Source: Amylostereum areolatum (Eukaryota > Basidiomycota > Agaricomycetes > Russulales > Stereaceae). From it: 64,000 nucleotides of DNA. Location of the stretch: NCBI GenBank assembly GCA_012932865.1, contig SAXG01000032.1, forward strand, positions 424,066 through 488,065, given 5' to 3'. Made by a program: the position numbers and the translations under genes. Below the pieces are notes generated by a model. The model made no database searches, was not told the origin of the DNA, and saw only the letters and a list, made by a program, of their open reading frames with translations. Every line of letters begins with the position of its first letter. Positions within the stretch are counted from its first letter, which is position 1. This document shows positions 1 to 12,183 of this stretch, in pieces.

Positions 1-761
1 CTTACACACGATTCACACGTAGTTCATTTACCACAATACATCTTTCTGAGCTGCATTTTCTCCTACAGAGTGAATCGTGATGCAAGTCCCGCCCTCCCGA
101 GCGGCATGGCTTGCACCGCGTCCGAATCGGCTAACGCCGATCCAACCCGACCCTCTCTAGCTCAAGTTGGAGAAATTTCGGTACACAAAGATGAGGCTGG
201 ATTGAGCATGCGCGCAGCGGCAGAAGCTGGAAAGCTATTCTAGGATAGACAGCCCCGGAACCGGGAATGCACCGGAATCACTGTGTTCAGGCCGTTTCTG
301 CGCAGAGTCTGAGTAGCTGACCTAATCCGAGCTACTCGGAATCCCCGAGAAGGTGGTTTTCCCGGACGCGAGGTGATCTGAGAAGGGACTTGTTCCGTAG
401 TGTACTAAGTAGATAGTTACATGGCAATCTCGATGGCCTTCAGGTGGCATGTGACAGTCAACAAGCGAGTTGACGCGTTGACGCGTCGCGTCGCGTTGAC
501 CTCGTCCATCCGCATCTGCTAACTCCTCGACGCCATGGACGCGTCCAGTTCATGCCCCATGTTTGCGTGGATGCGTCAAAGCCTGTCGCGTCACCGCAGA
601 ATGCCGAGATTTTGTCCACACAGGCGTGGGAGCCCCGAACGACTGCCACCGACGACTTCGCTGGTTCTTCCTGGCCGCGATGAATGTTGTAAAATTTTCC
701 TCAGCAGCTTCACACTCCTCGTGGTCATCCTAATCAATGTCTTTGCGCTGCGCTCGCTACT
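1..761. other. Intergenic, no gene resolved
   Basis: No open frame here has a convincing domain or splice pattern. A GACGCGT/GCGTTGAC-rich direct-repeat patch lies at about 470-520. The stretch ends at the left ACT trinucleotide flanking the inverted-repeat element. Confidence 0.5.
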
Positions 762-1676
762 GAGGCTGCTCAATTCTGGATTCCACTTGGATTCCAATTC
801 CACTTCCACTTGCCCCTCGTCCGATCGCGTCAGCAATCGCAGGCACAGCGGGGGCTCCACGCCGAACTGAGCTCGTATAACGCGTAGATACTTGTTTGTT
901 TTTGTACCACTAATCTAGGGTTTATTCCGAAAATGTCGCTTATGTAATGTACTCCCCGCGGTTGTCGACGAGCTCGAGAGTCGAGCCTACTAGATCCCAT
1001 CCCCTCCGTCCCTCTACGCACATCCACCATGTCTGAGCCCCCATACAAGCTTCGAGAAGTCGCCGATCTCATGGCACTGAGCGGCACAGCCCTCACCACT
1101 GCCGCGATGGCAATGCATGCCCTCTCGGAACTGGATACCCTCGAGGACGATGGTCCGCTTCCGGACGGCGACGACGACTACGACGAGACGCTCGCAAACG
1201 TAGCGCTGGCATCTGGTGTAGGACTCTCGGGGCTGGCCCGTGTCCTCGGCGCAGAAGATTGCACCCGTGGCCCATACAATCAAGTGGATGGCAAGTGTAC
1301 AGAATACTTCGAGAAGGCCTTATCATGGGGAGATCGAGACTTCCGACACAATTTTCGGTGCGTCCTTTTAGTCCTGTCTTTTATTCTTCTTCTAATCATG
1401 TTACTAGCATGAGCCGTATCACATCTGATCGCATAGATATCGAAGGAGTGAGAGGAGAAAGAACTCGACGACGCGCCCGACGACGTCATCCGATAACTCG
1501 AGGTAAACACCAATATTATCGTTTATTATTATTAAAATATCCACGAGTATCTACGCGTTGTACGAGCTCAGTTCGGCGTGGAGCCCCCGCTGTGCCTGCG
1601 ATTGCTGATGCGATCGGACGAGGGACAAGTGGAAGTGGAATTGGAATCCAAGTGGAATCCAGAATTGAGCAGCCTC
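762..1676 (+). mobile_element. Harbinger-like element with 131-bp terminal inverted repeats
   Basis: The arms 762-892 and 1546-1676 are inverted copies with three mismatches by eye. The unit is 915 bp and is flanked by ACT on both sides (759-761 and 1677-1679), a 3-bp target duplication as made by PIF/Harbinger elements, although their usual target is TWA. The interior carries only the start of a transposase-like gene, so the copy is non-autonomous. The superfamily rests on the 3-bp duplication plus the protein resemblance and is moderately sure; the inverted-repeat structure itself is plainly visible. Confidence 0.75.
1029..1499 (+). pseudogene. Truncated Harbinger-type transposase, N-terminal part
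   Basis: The ATG at 1029 opens a frame of about 110 codons. A 50-nt intron follows (donor GTGCGT after the FRHNFR block, acceptor at about 1409), and the frame resumes with MSRIT. The block RGPYNQ, then DRDFRHNFRMSR, resembles the segment just before the catalytic core in fungal DDE_Tnp_4/Harbinger transposases (recalled family pattern, not searched). The frame ends within about 40 further codons and no DDE core follows before the right inverted repeat. This is most likely an internally deleted transposase that cannot act by itself. Confidence 0.45.
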
Positions 1677-1679
1677 ACT

Positions 1680-2354
1680 GTCTGCCTATGGTCTCAGCAC
1701 ACTTGTGTCAGTTGTCCAAAACCTCGCTGTCATCAAAGTCTAAGGTGCCCTCCTGTTCAGTGCCAGCGGCCTGATATTTGTTTCCGTCGTCCGCGCGATT
1801 GCCCTCAGGAGTGCTTACAGACTCTCCCGTGCGTGTATATTCCATTTATCTATGCCTTGTTTCGCCTCACAGTCACAACACAGGTCATGAAAATGTCATA
1901 GTTCCGGGTGCTCCGACCAAACCAGCGGTGAACAAGATCAATATCTTGGTTCGAGGTCTTACGCACAAAGGCGTGCTTCTCGGTACGCTCTGAAGCCTCC
2001 TTGTAGTTTTGAACGCATTATTAACACGGCTCTTAGTGATGAAGCCGGATCAATCTGTCAGGGATGCACTCTCCACTCTGCGATGTTGACACCTTCTTCC
2101 GAGCCTCGCGCGGGTTCGATATTCTGTTTTTGCATCCGCCTCAGGCATGCGCCCACTCCGTGATTCCGATATTTTTCAAAACATTGGCATTCAAGATCTC
2201 TCGACTCTGCATATTCGCGCGCAGGTTATCGGGGGCGTTCGTAGTGGTCCTGGTATGTGTTCTCTGACTCCAATAGTAAGGCAGCTACGCAGATGACTGA
2301 TGAACCTAATCAGACTCACTATCCCAAGCAACAGCATTTACCGAGCAAACAGGG
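1680..2354. other. Intergenic between two transposons
   Basis: Only short frames without recognisable motifs are present. No terminal repeat of the downstream transposon could be identified with confidence. Confidence 0.4.
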
Positions 2355-5300
2355 ATGTTTCCATCACAACATCCTCATCGTAAGTCTTCATGTTCATTGT
2401 CTCGTTACGTGCTCAACGTCATGAACATAGATTGGCGGCCTGATGGTCAAGGCAAGTTCATATGCTTGCCCTGTGCCCGGTACGATCGACCGCTTCACCT
2501 CCACCACCGCTACATCGAGGCTCATGAACAATCAAAAAATCATAAACGAGCCCTCAACCGGTACCGACCCGACTCATACGACGACGAAAGAAGCGGCGGT
2601 TTGCAAGCCGCCTCCGATTCATCGCCATCTTTGGTGCGTGTCGCGGGATCCGTGCACCAGGACCCCACACACATCCGGGACGGGCTAGTTGGATTACTCC
2701 AGTGGGTGGCAGAGAAGGGCGACGCTGGCTGTCCCACTTTCCTATCCCCATCTCGCTCGCCATCTCCGGTCGATGTCGCCCAAACAGACTGGGACAATCT
2801 CGGTATGGACGGCTTTCATCTCCAGCCGTCGTACGAGGACGCCGCGATGTCCACAATGGCAAACCGTCTGCTTGCGTATCTTCAGGAAGATGGTGTGATA
2901 GGGGCCGACTCCGACCAAGAGCCTTGCGAACGTGAAGACGAACCACCGGATAGTGACTCTGGGCCAGACGACAATTTGGTCAACAGCGGACACCGACGGA
3001 ATGTGGCTGCGAACATGGAGAAGGATGAATGGTTTCCTTGGCCAGATAAAAAGGTACGGCTACGTTCATGCGGTGTTGTTTTCCATGAGATAACATATTG
3101 TTTAGACATGTATCCTAGATATTCTGCGCCACATCCCACGCTGTTCATTCTCGGATCAACAGAACAGCACGATACACTGGGCTATGGTAGCAGCGGGCGT
3201 GACCGACCTTCCTTACGAGTGTAGCATGAAAGAGGTGGATTGTGCCCTCCAGCGACTGTGCGGCATCCAGACTCTGAAGTACTACGGAGCACTTGGCAAC
3301 ATATACTACATGAATGACTTCGCGGCGATTATCGCACAGGTGTGTACATTCGTGCGGGCTCTTGGCTAATGGCTAATATTGTATCATCAGGAAATGGCCA
3401 ATCCGCGTGTTCGTCCGCACCTCCATTTTGTCCCAGAAGATGCTGGCCCGCGGCTAGAGGAAGCGTGGCAAGCGCGGCGGTGGCTGCACGAGCTTGATGG
3501 CGACCTAACGTCACAAAACCATCGGCAAGGGAGCTATGACTACTTCCTGTTTGAGCCGGCCATGTTACGAGATGGCAGAATTTGCATGCCCACACGTTGG
3601 TTCAAGCGCGGCCAGCATACCATGGCGAGGGTATGGTTCATGTCACGCTTGAACGATGGCTGGATTGTGGATCAATACGACGAGGGCGCAATATCAAGTG
3701 CTGACTTGATGATGCCGTTTGACCACCTGGTTGCAGAATCGCAGATAGACGTGGACCTGGCCGATCCACGTTTGATCTATGGTATGTTGAGCAGTGGATA
3801 TACGAGATCGACGAGTACTGAGAAGCAGTGTTAGGATGTCGACGCATTGCCGATGGGCCCATTGTTGCATGGAAGCGTACAGATCCAGGTGTTGGGAACA
3901 AATGGCGGAAGAAAGCTGGAAAACACTGGGTTGTCGCGTTTCCGATCTGGCTGTACTGTGATGACACCTCGGGCAACCTCTCAAAAAGGTGGAACAAACA
4001 TAATTCCTTTCTGTTTACCGCCGCTGGGCTCCCCCGACGACATGTGCACCAGGAATACAATGTACATTTCTTGTCGACGTCGAATCTGGCACCGCCGTTG
4101 GAGATGCTGGATGCATTTGTAGACCAGCTCAGGTTCGTCCCATGCTTCGTTTGCTTGTGGCTATCACTGATGATTGACGAAATGTCCTTAGTGCGTGTCA
4201 GAGAGATGGTGTATGGGCGTGGGATTGCGTTCTCCAGGAGCTCGTGCTAGTCATACCCTCTGTACTGGCCATGCTAGGAGATAACCCGATGCAGAGCGAG
4301 ATGGCCTGTCATGTTGGGCTTATGGGGAAGCTGTTTTGTCGGGTGTGTCGCGTAGTGGGCGATGGGAAAGCAGACGCTGGGACTGTTCTCGGACGAGATG
4401 GCTGTCCCATCCCAGATTCAACCGAGGAGGACATCCGGGACGATATATCAATGGCGTCGGGCTCGGATGCAGCTAGCGCAGCGGGTTCAGGGTCCGACCA
4501 AGATGATTTGGAGCAGCGTACATCCACATGCAAGGCGCCCGAAACGGAGGATGAGATGCGGCGACGCATCTCACGCTTTATGGAGGTCCGTTACAAAAAC
4601 CTCTCTCCTGTGTTGGGTGCTGACCGACATCGGGTCACAGAGCGGTCAGCCGCGCACACGCACACAGACAGTCGTCGAGTTACGCTCTCAGTTTGCCACC
4701 GTGAAGCGTGTAGGCGGCATGTCGTCGGTCAAGAAGATGCGCACAATGAGCGGTGTGAAGGATACCTTCCAGCATGTGTTCGTCGACAAGCTTTTTAGCA
4801 TCACGAAGCGGAAGGGCGTCCCGAAACCACGGAAACAGGAGGAGATGGACCGCTTCGTGGTTGAAGAGCTGCCAGGATGGGACATCGAGTATATGAGTCC
4901 TGTATGGCGGATATGTGGTATGCTCCACTGTGTTTTCTGCAGTGGTTGTGGAAGCTGACATCACTCCCAGATCTCGATCCCCATTCAGACACTCCCGTCG
5001 AGATTTTGCATGTCATTCTTCTCGGGTTTGTCAAGTACCTGTGGCGTGACGCTATCGCGCGCATTTCTCCCAATGACCGGCCAACACTTATTGCTCGACT
5101 GTCCTCATTTGACGTGGCCGGCCTGGGTGTCTCGCCAATCGCAGGTGCCACCTTGGTGAATTATTCCGGCTCTTTGACCAGTCGTGACTTCCGTGTCATC
5201 GCGCAGGTGGCACCATTCATCCTGCAGGGCTTGCCTGGACTTCCCGATGAACTGTTGGATGTGTGGGCCGCGCTCGCTCGATTGGTTGCATTGGTGTGGG

Positions 5301-7100
5301 AACCTCAGATTGAGGATTCATCTAAATATCATGTGTGTATCGCAGTAGTGACCGATTGCAGCGTGTGGCTGACGGGAAGTTCCAGGATGACCTCAAGTGC
5401 ACAATTGACCATTTTCTCGAGATGACGTGCAGGTGTACTCCGCGATGGTTTAACAAGCCCAAATTCCACATTGTCCTTCACCTTCCGGACCACGTCCTTC
5501 GCTTTGGCCCAGCAATGCTCTTTGCCACAGAGGGTTTCGAATCGTTCAATGCTGTCATCCGGGCTCATAGCGTGCATAGTAATCATCAAGCTCCATCGCG
5601 AGATATCGCGCTTGCAATTGCCCGTGGCAATCGAACGCATCACCTGCTGAGTGGTGGCCGATTCCGAGATCCCCTAATCATGGCAAACATGTGTTACGAC
5701 ACGTTGAACGAGCCGATGCATACTTCCTCGTCCGCGGGATTCCCGACATCACCCTGGCTCAGCAGCAGCGAACAGCTGTTGGCATTCAGTCGTCGAGATT
5801 GGGTTGCAGCAAATCTGGGTGGTCTATCACTAATCCACCTCGGTGGTTTCTCTGTCAATCTCCTAGGATTCCCCCCCGATGCCGATGGTCCTCAAGACTC
5901 ACCAGGTATCGCTTTTCAGGATTTGGAGGGGAATTCCGTACTAAAATCTCCCACCAGGTCTCTGCCGACACATGGGTGATCAGTGCTCGTGGTTCTCAAC
6001 AACGTCAAGTCGCGTTCTGGTGGGCGATCCAAGCCTGATACTGTTGCCAGACTGTCGTGTGCGCACGCCTCAAGAAGTCCTCATGTCCGAAGATACTTGG
6101 TGTCGAGAGAACAACTGGATTACATGGGCCTCATCAAGCACGGCGCCGACAGAAGCTACCACTTCCCCTTTCCCATTCATCGCTCGTGTTGTAGAGATTG
6201 TGCAAATCATTGGATCACCCTTGGAAGTTGAGGGCCACGCTGACTACGTCATTGTTGAGCGAGCTCGTGTTGGGGCAGTTCATGAGAGATACAAGTTCCG
6301 CCATGCCACCTTACTGAAAGAATACGAAGCACTTCGGGTCCAGGTTGGTCCCCATCCTGAATATCTTGGGTCCTTGTATCACTGACACGCGCCGCTTGGT
6401 GATTTCACTGCAGGATGTGCTGTGCGTTGTGAATGTCCAGCATAACTGCGTGGACCACAATTGCCCTCTCACCTTGACACGCACCGTCTGGCAAGAAAGA
6501 GAGCGAACACAAGCTTGTCTGCTCGAAGTCTCACACAAGATGACCGATGACTTTATCATCAACACGGGTCAGATGCGTCACAGCAAGCACCTCAAGTCCT
6601 TTCGCGGACGCATGGTCTCTCAAGACCGTGAAGCTTTAATCAATGCTGCCGTCATCGCAGAGCTAGAAGCGAACAAAGTGCGTACACGTGCCACAGGTGG
6701 ACAATGCCGGGGGCGTGGCCATGGTACTAGCGACCGGGGGCATGGGGGCCATGTGTCCACAAGATCCCAAGACGTACCAGCACCCTCCACAGGATATCAA
6801 GTACCGAGGACATCGACCCCAGGCCTTCCACCCCCAGAGCTGCGAATGCCGAGCTCCCTTCGCCATCAGCTCGCGCATCACCAGCTCAACCTGCAAGACC
6901 ACAATGCCTCCCCGAACACCGTGCAATCTGCCCAGAACCCGGCGCAGAATCCACAACATCCAGCCCCTGTCACTCCCGGGAATGTGAGTCAACCTACAAC
7001 CGTGATTCTGGTTGTATTTCTCACCTCACCTGGCAGCGCTTCTACTCATTCGTGCGTGGGCCTGTGCCAGATTTTTCGAGCAGTGTGTTTGGTACTTCCT
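2355..7100 (+). pseudogene. Large DDE transposase of CMC (EnSpm/CACTA-like) type, frameshifted
   Basis: A multi-exon gene. Exon 1 (2355-2379) joins 2431 onward. An N-terminal Cys2/His2-like cluster follows (FICLPC, then H residues to about 2545). Later exons start near 3109, 3391, 3834, 4192, 4641 and 4971. Blocks that recur in large Agaricomycete transposases are WLYCDDTSGN (about 3950-3980), HVGLMGKLFCRVC (about 4308-4345), DTPVEILHVILLGFVKY (about 4990-5040) and FATEGFESFN (about 5521-5550). They plausibly supply the Asp, Asp and Glu of the active site (inference). The frame shifts between WEPQIED (about 5320) and DRLQ (about 5355) without a canonical intron. The C-terminal NVQHNCVDHNCPLT block lies after an intron ending near 6410. 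The exact 3' end is uncertain. Superfamily assigned from memory of motif order. Confidence 0.6.
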
Positions 7101-7369
7101 AATATGATACCTCGCTATCTACTACTCCTCTGTACTGTATCGCGGCTTCTTCGATGGCGTGAATCGCTCGGGTGTACTCTCCCTGTCCATAATACCATCA
7201 CGATTGTGTCCGCCTTCGTTCTCCCCACTGCCGCTCTGTGCATACAAATCCTGATTCTTCACGTCGTAAGCCATCCATCTCCCATCCTTCTCGAGCCAAG
7301 CCCCGCTTTTTGGCTCGTCATAGGAGTCCGGTTCATATTCGCCTACAAGAGCCGTAATGTCGAAACCGT

Positions 7370-8196
7370 TTACGACTGGATCTGCGCGAACATGATGTGT
7401 GAGCACTGAGCGCTGAGCACGGGAAGAGCCGCTGATTCGAGTGGCCGTGTTTGCGACACGTCTCCCTGACTCTTACCGTCTAACTGTCCCATTTTCTTGT
7501 CGATTTGAACCTCGCCGCCTTCGGATGTAGTGTTTCGCTCGGTATCTTCTGCGACCTTCCTTCGCTGAGGGTCAATATCAACCTTCAAGACGTTGTGCTT
7601 TGCCAGTGGAGATGAACCGGATGTTGAGGGTGGATCTACCAAGTTTGTGGTGAGCCATATCTCTGTAATTTCACGAAGCTCCTCCTTACTCGTGCTCTTG
7701 CTGCTCATAGCAGACAAACCGAGCCCATGCAGCGGCGAGACAGATCCACATGAAGACCGCCCGGGAAACTCGTCAGCAAATATGTCGAACCCAAGACGAA
7801 TGACCTCTTGCAGGCGTGTTTGGAGAGTCTCAATCTTCTGATCACGCTCGTGCAGCTGTTCTCTGTGAGTGGTCATCGCTCGAGTGAGTGCATTGCGGAG
7901 TGCTGATCTGTTCTCATTGTTGAGCTTGAGCCGCTCGCGAGCAGCACCCAGCTCTTTCTTGAGGTTGGAAATATTGTCTTGCAGGTGTTCGCACCTGCGG
8001 CATCCTGCAATCCCCAAGATATGTTCATGTCATGGTTCATTGAATCCAATAGCATCACACTCACACTTTTCGTTGCTCTCTCCAGATGCTTGCTCTCGAG
8101 TTTTGATGAGGTATTGGATGTGCTGACTGTCTGTCGTTTGCGAGTCCAGAGCACCCCCAGCCTCGAAAAATCTGGTCCCAAGTCAAGCCATGCCAT
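7370..8196 (-). CDS. Coiled-coil protein of unknown function
   Basis: Two exons: 8196-8067 and 8004-7370, with a 62-nt GT-AG intron keeping frame (ATK then RCRRCEHLQ). The protein is about 254 aa. Its first half has heptad-like, charged helix (LQDNISNLKKELGAARERL; REQLHERDQKIETLQTRLQ), predicted to form a coiled coil. The second half is Ser/Lys-rich and probably disordered. No catalytic motif is seen. It is head-to-head with the plus-strand gene at 8847 and its 3' end abuts the CMC-like transposon. It could be a transposon-associated or host lineage-specific gene; the sequence does not decide. Confidence 0.5.
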
Positions 8197-8424
8197 AAAA
8201 CTTGGATTGCGGATATGGCGCCTTACTGCATGAGGTTGGATGTCGACGGTCGACTCCGGCGAAACGACTGCAGGTGTGGCGAGACACTGTTGTCGGCGAT
8301 GATCTGCGAAGGTTCGTATTCATCCTGCGAGACGGACATGGTGCTTACAAGATGAAAATAGCGAACCCGCCCTCCAAGGATTCTTCCGCCGTCAACGCAT
8401 CAAATCCATCGGGGCCGGTGATCA

Positions 8425-8790
8425 TGTCAAATACCAATGTTCAACATCAAGTTGAACGTTTGTCCGCCAGTCCAACCGTCCACGATACAGTCAAGAGATC
8501 ACTCCATTGCACCCTCCAAACTGATCCCGACAATACGAATGCTGATGTCCCACTGGCCAACGAGAACATCAAGTCCACATTCCCGTCCAATGAGCGAGCC
8601 GAGTCAGACAGTCTCCCATGTCTCAGATGCTCCATTGCTGCACCATGCGCCCCTTTGTCACCCCTCGGGCGATCGGCGGCCTCCCCCCGAATTTTCTCAA
8701 CCGTTGATAAGGAAGTCGCCGCCACCCTCCCCCCCGCCCCCATCTCCTTCCTGCCACATTGTCCGCACCAGCGCTGCTCCCACAACTGAC
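8425..8790 (+). other. Open frame upstream of the 8847 gene, status unclear
   Basis: An open frame from ATG 8425 (MSNTNVQHQV) continues to a stop at about 8787 and is Ser/Pro-rich and low complexity. It may be a 5' exon or leader of the gene starting at 8847, or chance. No domain is visible. Confidence 0.2.
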
Positions 8791-8846
8791 ACCTCAACCA
8801 ACACCTCACACTGTTCACACCTTGTTGTACTGACATCCCGCTGAAC

Positions 8847-10782
8847 ATGGAACAAGGCCGATATCCTTCCCCCCACCCAGGATATCATCCCAATGCTCCC
8901 ACGGAAGGTCGACGCCCGCCACCGGGCCATTCCATCCCACTTCTCGCCCCTTCAACCACTGCTGACTTTCTTCTGTTTCATCAGCCCATGCAACACCTGA
9001 GCCTGAGCCCGGACATAATCGCGATATAAAAGTGTGGGTTCGCCGCTGTGCAAATGGATACGAACTCACAGCGGAGAATCGGACGCTCTTGCATGCCCAT
9101 GCACAGGTCAGTTCGTCACCGCATCTCTTTCACGGCACATGGGTTGAAAATATACCTTATCAACAGCTAATCTCGACAGTACCGTCGCCCTTCTTTGAGG
9201 CATTCAGCATTCAAATGGCCGCGACGTACCAAACACAGCAAATGATTACTGCGAGTCAAGTTTCCTTTGAAAAATTTACCGACATTCTGGGTGAACTCAA
9301 GACTGCCCTCGCTGAGCGTCAAGGGCTCACTGAGGTTCAACGTGTGCGTATTCCTGTTATTCCGTGACCCCGCTCGCTCTCTGACCGTGTTGACCAATTG
9401 TCGCCGTAGGATGAAGTATGCGCGATCACAAAGCGTGTGCTATTCAAGCCGGGGAGGACAGACTTTGGTTTAGTTGAAGAAATCATGGTGCGTGTCAACC
9501 GTCCATTCCCCTGCACCCTCCTGAAATCCCTACAAGGACGACATTCGCAAAAATCAAGACAAAAATGGCCTCAAGGTCTTACTCGCGGACACGCGTATCA
9601 AGACGCTCAAGTCTGTGATTGGTACAGAGGTGTCTAATGCAAAGCAGGCGTTGCGCACTCTTGTAAGTTGTTCTGTGCGATCACTGCCTTTACATTCACC
9701 GTCATCTTTTGTGCCAGGTTAGAGACACCTTATTCACTCCCAAGAAGAAATGCGGTCCAAGTGGAGCGGCGCTCCACATCAGCAACAGGCTGATCAACGG
9801 CTCCACTGACTCTGTCACCCCCGCGCACATCGTATGGGTCATAATCATTGTACGTTCTCTCCCACCCAATTATATTTTCGTTGGTCCAACGATTTTCAGC
9901 GTGCATTTGCTCGCGAACACAAGCACCTTCTCCTCACCAAAGCCGGCGACGGGGAAGGTACCAAAACTTCCGACGGTCCTGGACAGCATGATAGTGACGC
10001 CCTGTCGGACGAGGACGAACAGCCTGAGGTTGGCTCAAAGCGCAAGTTGAAGGGTCGTCCTGCGGAAGGCACCAATTTCTTTTCCGTGCTTGAGCAGGAC
10101 TTCCAGGTCAAGTGCAAGGAGTGGGGAAGGGACTTCGAGAAGGGTGAAAATTGGAGAAGGTGCGGCACCTTTGCATGATGCATACACTGCTGACAATTTG
10201 CACAGGTTCATCGACAAGCAAAAGCGGCTGGAAAAGCGCGACTTTAAAGGAGATGACATCCCTCTTCTCCCCGACACAAATCCCGTGCGTTTTTTATCAT
10301 GCATCTGACATCACTCTCATCTCCCTTCCAAGGTTCCGTTGTCTACCAACAGCGTGAATAACCTTCAAGCCTTCGCAGGTCTCGCGGCGCAAATGACCGG
10401 GCCCAGGGCAGCAGTGAACTCTCCCGTCCAAGAGACCGCGCATCCGAGCCCTCATCCTCAGCCCTATCCGCTGCGGGATTCCTCGGTTTCCTCTCGCTCA
10501 AACCCATCCTTCCACCACCAATCGGTCACACCGCACCCCCCATCTTGGACATGGACGCCAAGCTCTCAAGCCAGCTCATTGACCTCAACCAGTATTCCCA
10601 GGCCGCGCATGGTGCACATGCCTTCTCCGCAGGATTACTTGCCAGCATCGGCACCAGTTGACCGCTCATCGAGTGCATCTTTCCGAGGGCGGCCTGGAAC
10701 ACCTTTTCAAGAATCTATCGGCTCTTTCGACGAACCCGAGAGCTTTCACAACATGCCAAATGGCAGGCCTGATTTCTATTAG
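8847..10782 (+). CDS. Unknown nine-exon gene, intact frame
   Basis: Start ATG 8847 (MEQGRYPSP). Exons 8847-8907, 8985 to about 9105, then blocks opening with LISTVPSP, DEVCAITK, DDIRKNQDK, VRDTLFTPKK, RAFAREHK, FIDKQKR and VPLSTNS join in frame through short introns and stop at 10782. The core DIRKNQDKNGL, then TRIKTLKSVIGTEVSNAKQAL, is helical and basic; the stretch near 9990-10050 is acidic (DALSDEDEQ) followed by basic KRKLKGR; the C-terminus is Pro/Ser-rich and disordered. It looks like a nuclear or DNA-associated protein of a mushroom-specific family, but I do not recognise a named domain. It lies between a CMC-like and a Plavaka transposon, so it may be element cargo. Confidence 0.55.
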
Positions 10783-12183
10783 GTATGGCTGTTGTATAAA
10801 GTTGCAGTGACTTCCGATACTCACTCGGTATGAGGAGCACCTCCCGGGTTGTGTGTGAGCGTCAGGGGTGGGTATTATGGTCGTTTTGTGTATATTCGTC
10901 GTGTATACTCTCAAATGAACAAAAAAACATCATGTGTTTATGTAATCCCTGTGTGACCCATTATAGAAAGAGAACCCTGGAACCTGCCCGGAATGTCGGG
11001 GAACCCTTATCGGCCCCTGGGTGCCCATATCCTAAATTCTTAATGTCCATCATTAGCCCCGTCGTGCGTTTGGCAAGGATCCAAAGCGCGGCAAGTGGTA
11101 ATTTCTTACGATCAGGCTAAGAATTACACATGATCGCCTTTCGCATCATTTTCTTACCAAGACTGTCCGGCTGTGTAGTTGGATTCTGAATAGACGAATG
11201 CACAGATGTATTCAGCTCCGGAGTAGCATGGGACCCGCCACTTGATCAACAAGATTTTTCGCTCAAGTCAGTTTCGCGTCTTTCGCGTCTCACCCCCATC
11301 GCGTCTCCCCCCTCCGCCCCCTCCGCCCGCTCATTTCTCCCTCGGGTTCTTGCCGTCTATCATGCCTGCAGCAAACAAGAAAGTCCACTAGAACCACCAT
11401 ACGGTGTGAGGCGTTGACGAGCTGACGCTCGAGGTCGTGTATGGTAGGGTCTTCACCCTTCTTCACGATTTGTTTCTTCTCACGAGTAGCCCGTTCACGT
11501 CCAGAATTGGTACGGCGAAGGGTACCTGTATCGTGTACAGGTGGGTCTTCCTGGTATACATTTTGACTGCCTCGACGACTTTGCTGCGCAGGCCTGTCTT
11601 TAGGATTGTCGTGTCCTCGATTGGACCGCGATGGGCGAGGAGCAGAGGATCAAGAGCAACCTCGCCGGCTGAGGTGGATGTATGCTCGGTACGGCGGTTG
11701 TTCAAGCGACGGGAGCTGGATGGTGGAGACAGAGGCCTCCAAGTCAATCTGGGTGAGCGGGCAGAACGTCGGGAACGGGAGTGGGAACGAGTACAGGAGC
11801 ACGAGAACGAGCGGGGGTGGGAACGGGAACGTGAACAAGAACGTGAACGGAAACGGAAACGGAAACCACCACGAGATGGTGAGTGTGAACGAGAGCGGGA
11901 CCGAGAGCACCTCAAACTTCTGACATTCCTTTTCTTTCCAGGCCTGTGGTGCCGTCCACATCAGCAACTTGACACATTTTGTTTCAAGGTTGTGGTGACT
12001 TGACACCGTGTTTCGAGCATTGGACAGTTGGCTGAACTTGGGGGAGCGACTTTTATTGGCCAATACACCCCAAACTAAAAGTACTGATGCCAATGCCTCA
12101 ACTTCACCTGATAGATATAGAGATTCCCAACTCAATCTCAATTCAGTTACAATTCGAACAAGTTGCCAAGTACACGGAGTGAT
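10783..12183. other. Gene-poor stretch between unknown gene and Plavaka 3' end
   Basis: No convincing gene. Pyrimidine-rich sequence lies at about 11280-11345 and a hexanucleotide-type repeat at 11755-11905. A minus-strand frame at 11915-11463 reads Arg/Ser dipeptides only because of that repeat. Confidence 0.45.
11755..11905. repeat. Imperfect GAACGG/GAACGT hexanucleotide repeat
   Basis: About 150 bp of purine-rich units (gaacgg, gaacgt, gaacaa, gaaacg) repeats imperfectly on the plus strand. All six frames stay open across much of it, giving Arg-Glu, Asn-Gly or Arg-Ser dipeptides, so open frames here should not be read as genes. Confidence 0.8.

Noticed and set aside
11463..11915. Arg/Ser-rich protein resembling splicing factors
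   Set aside because: The RS dipeptides come entirely from the hexanucleotide repeat.
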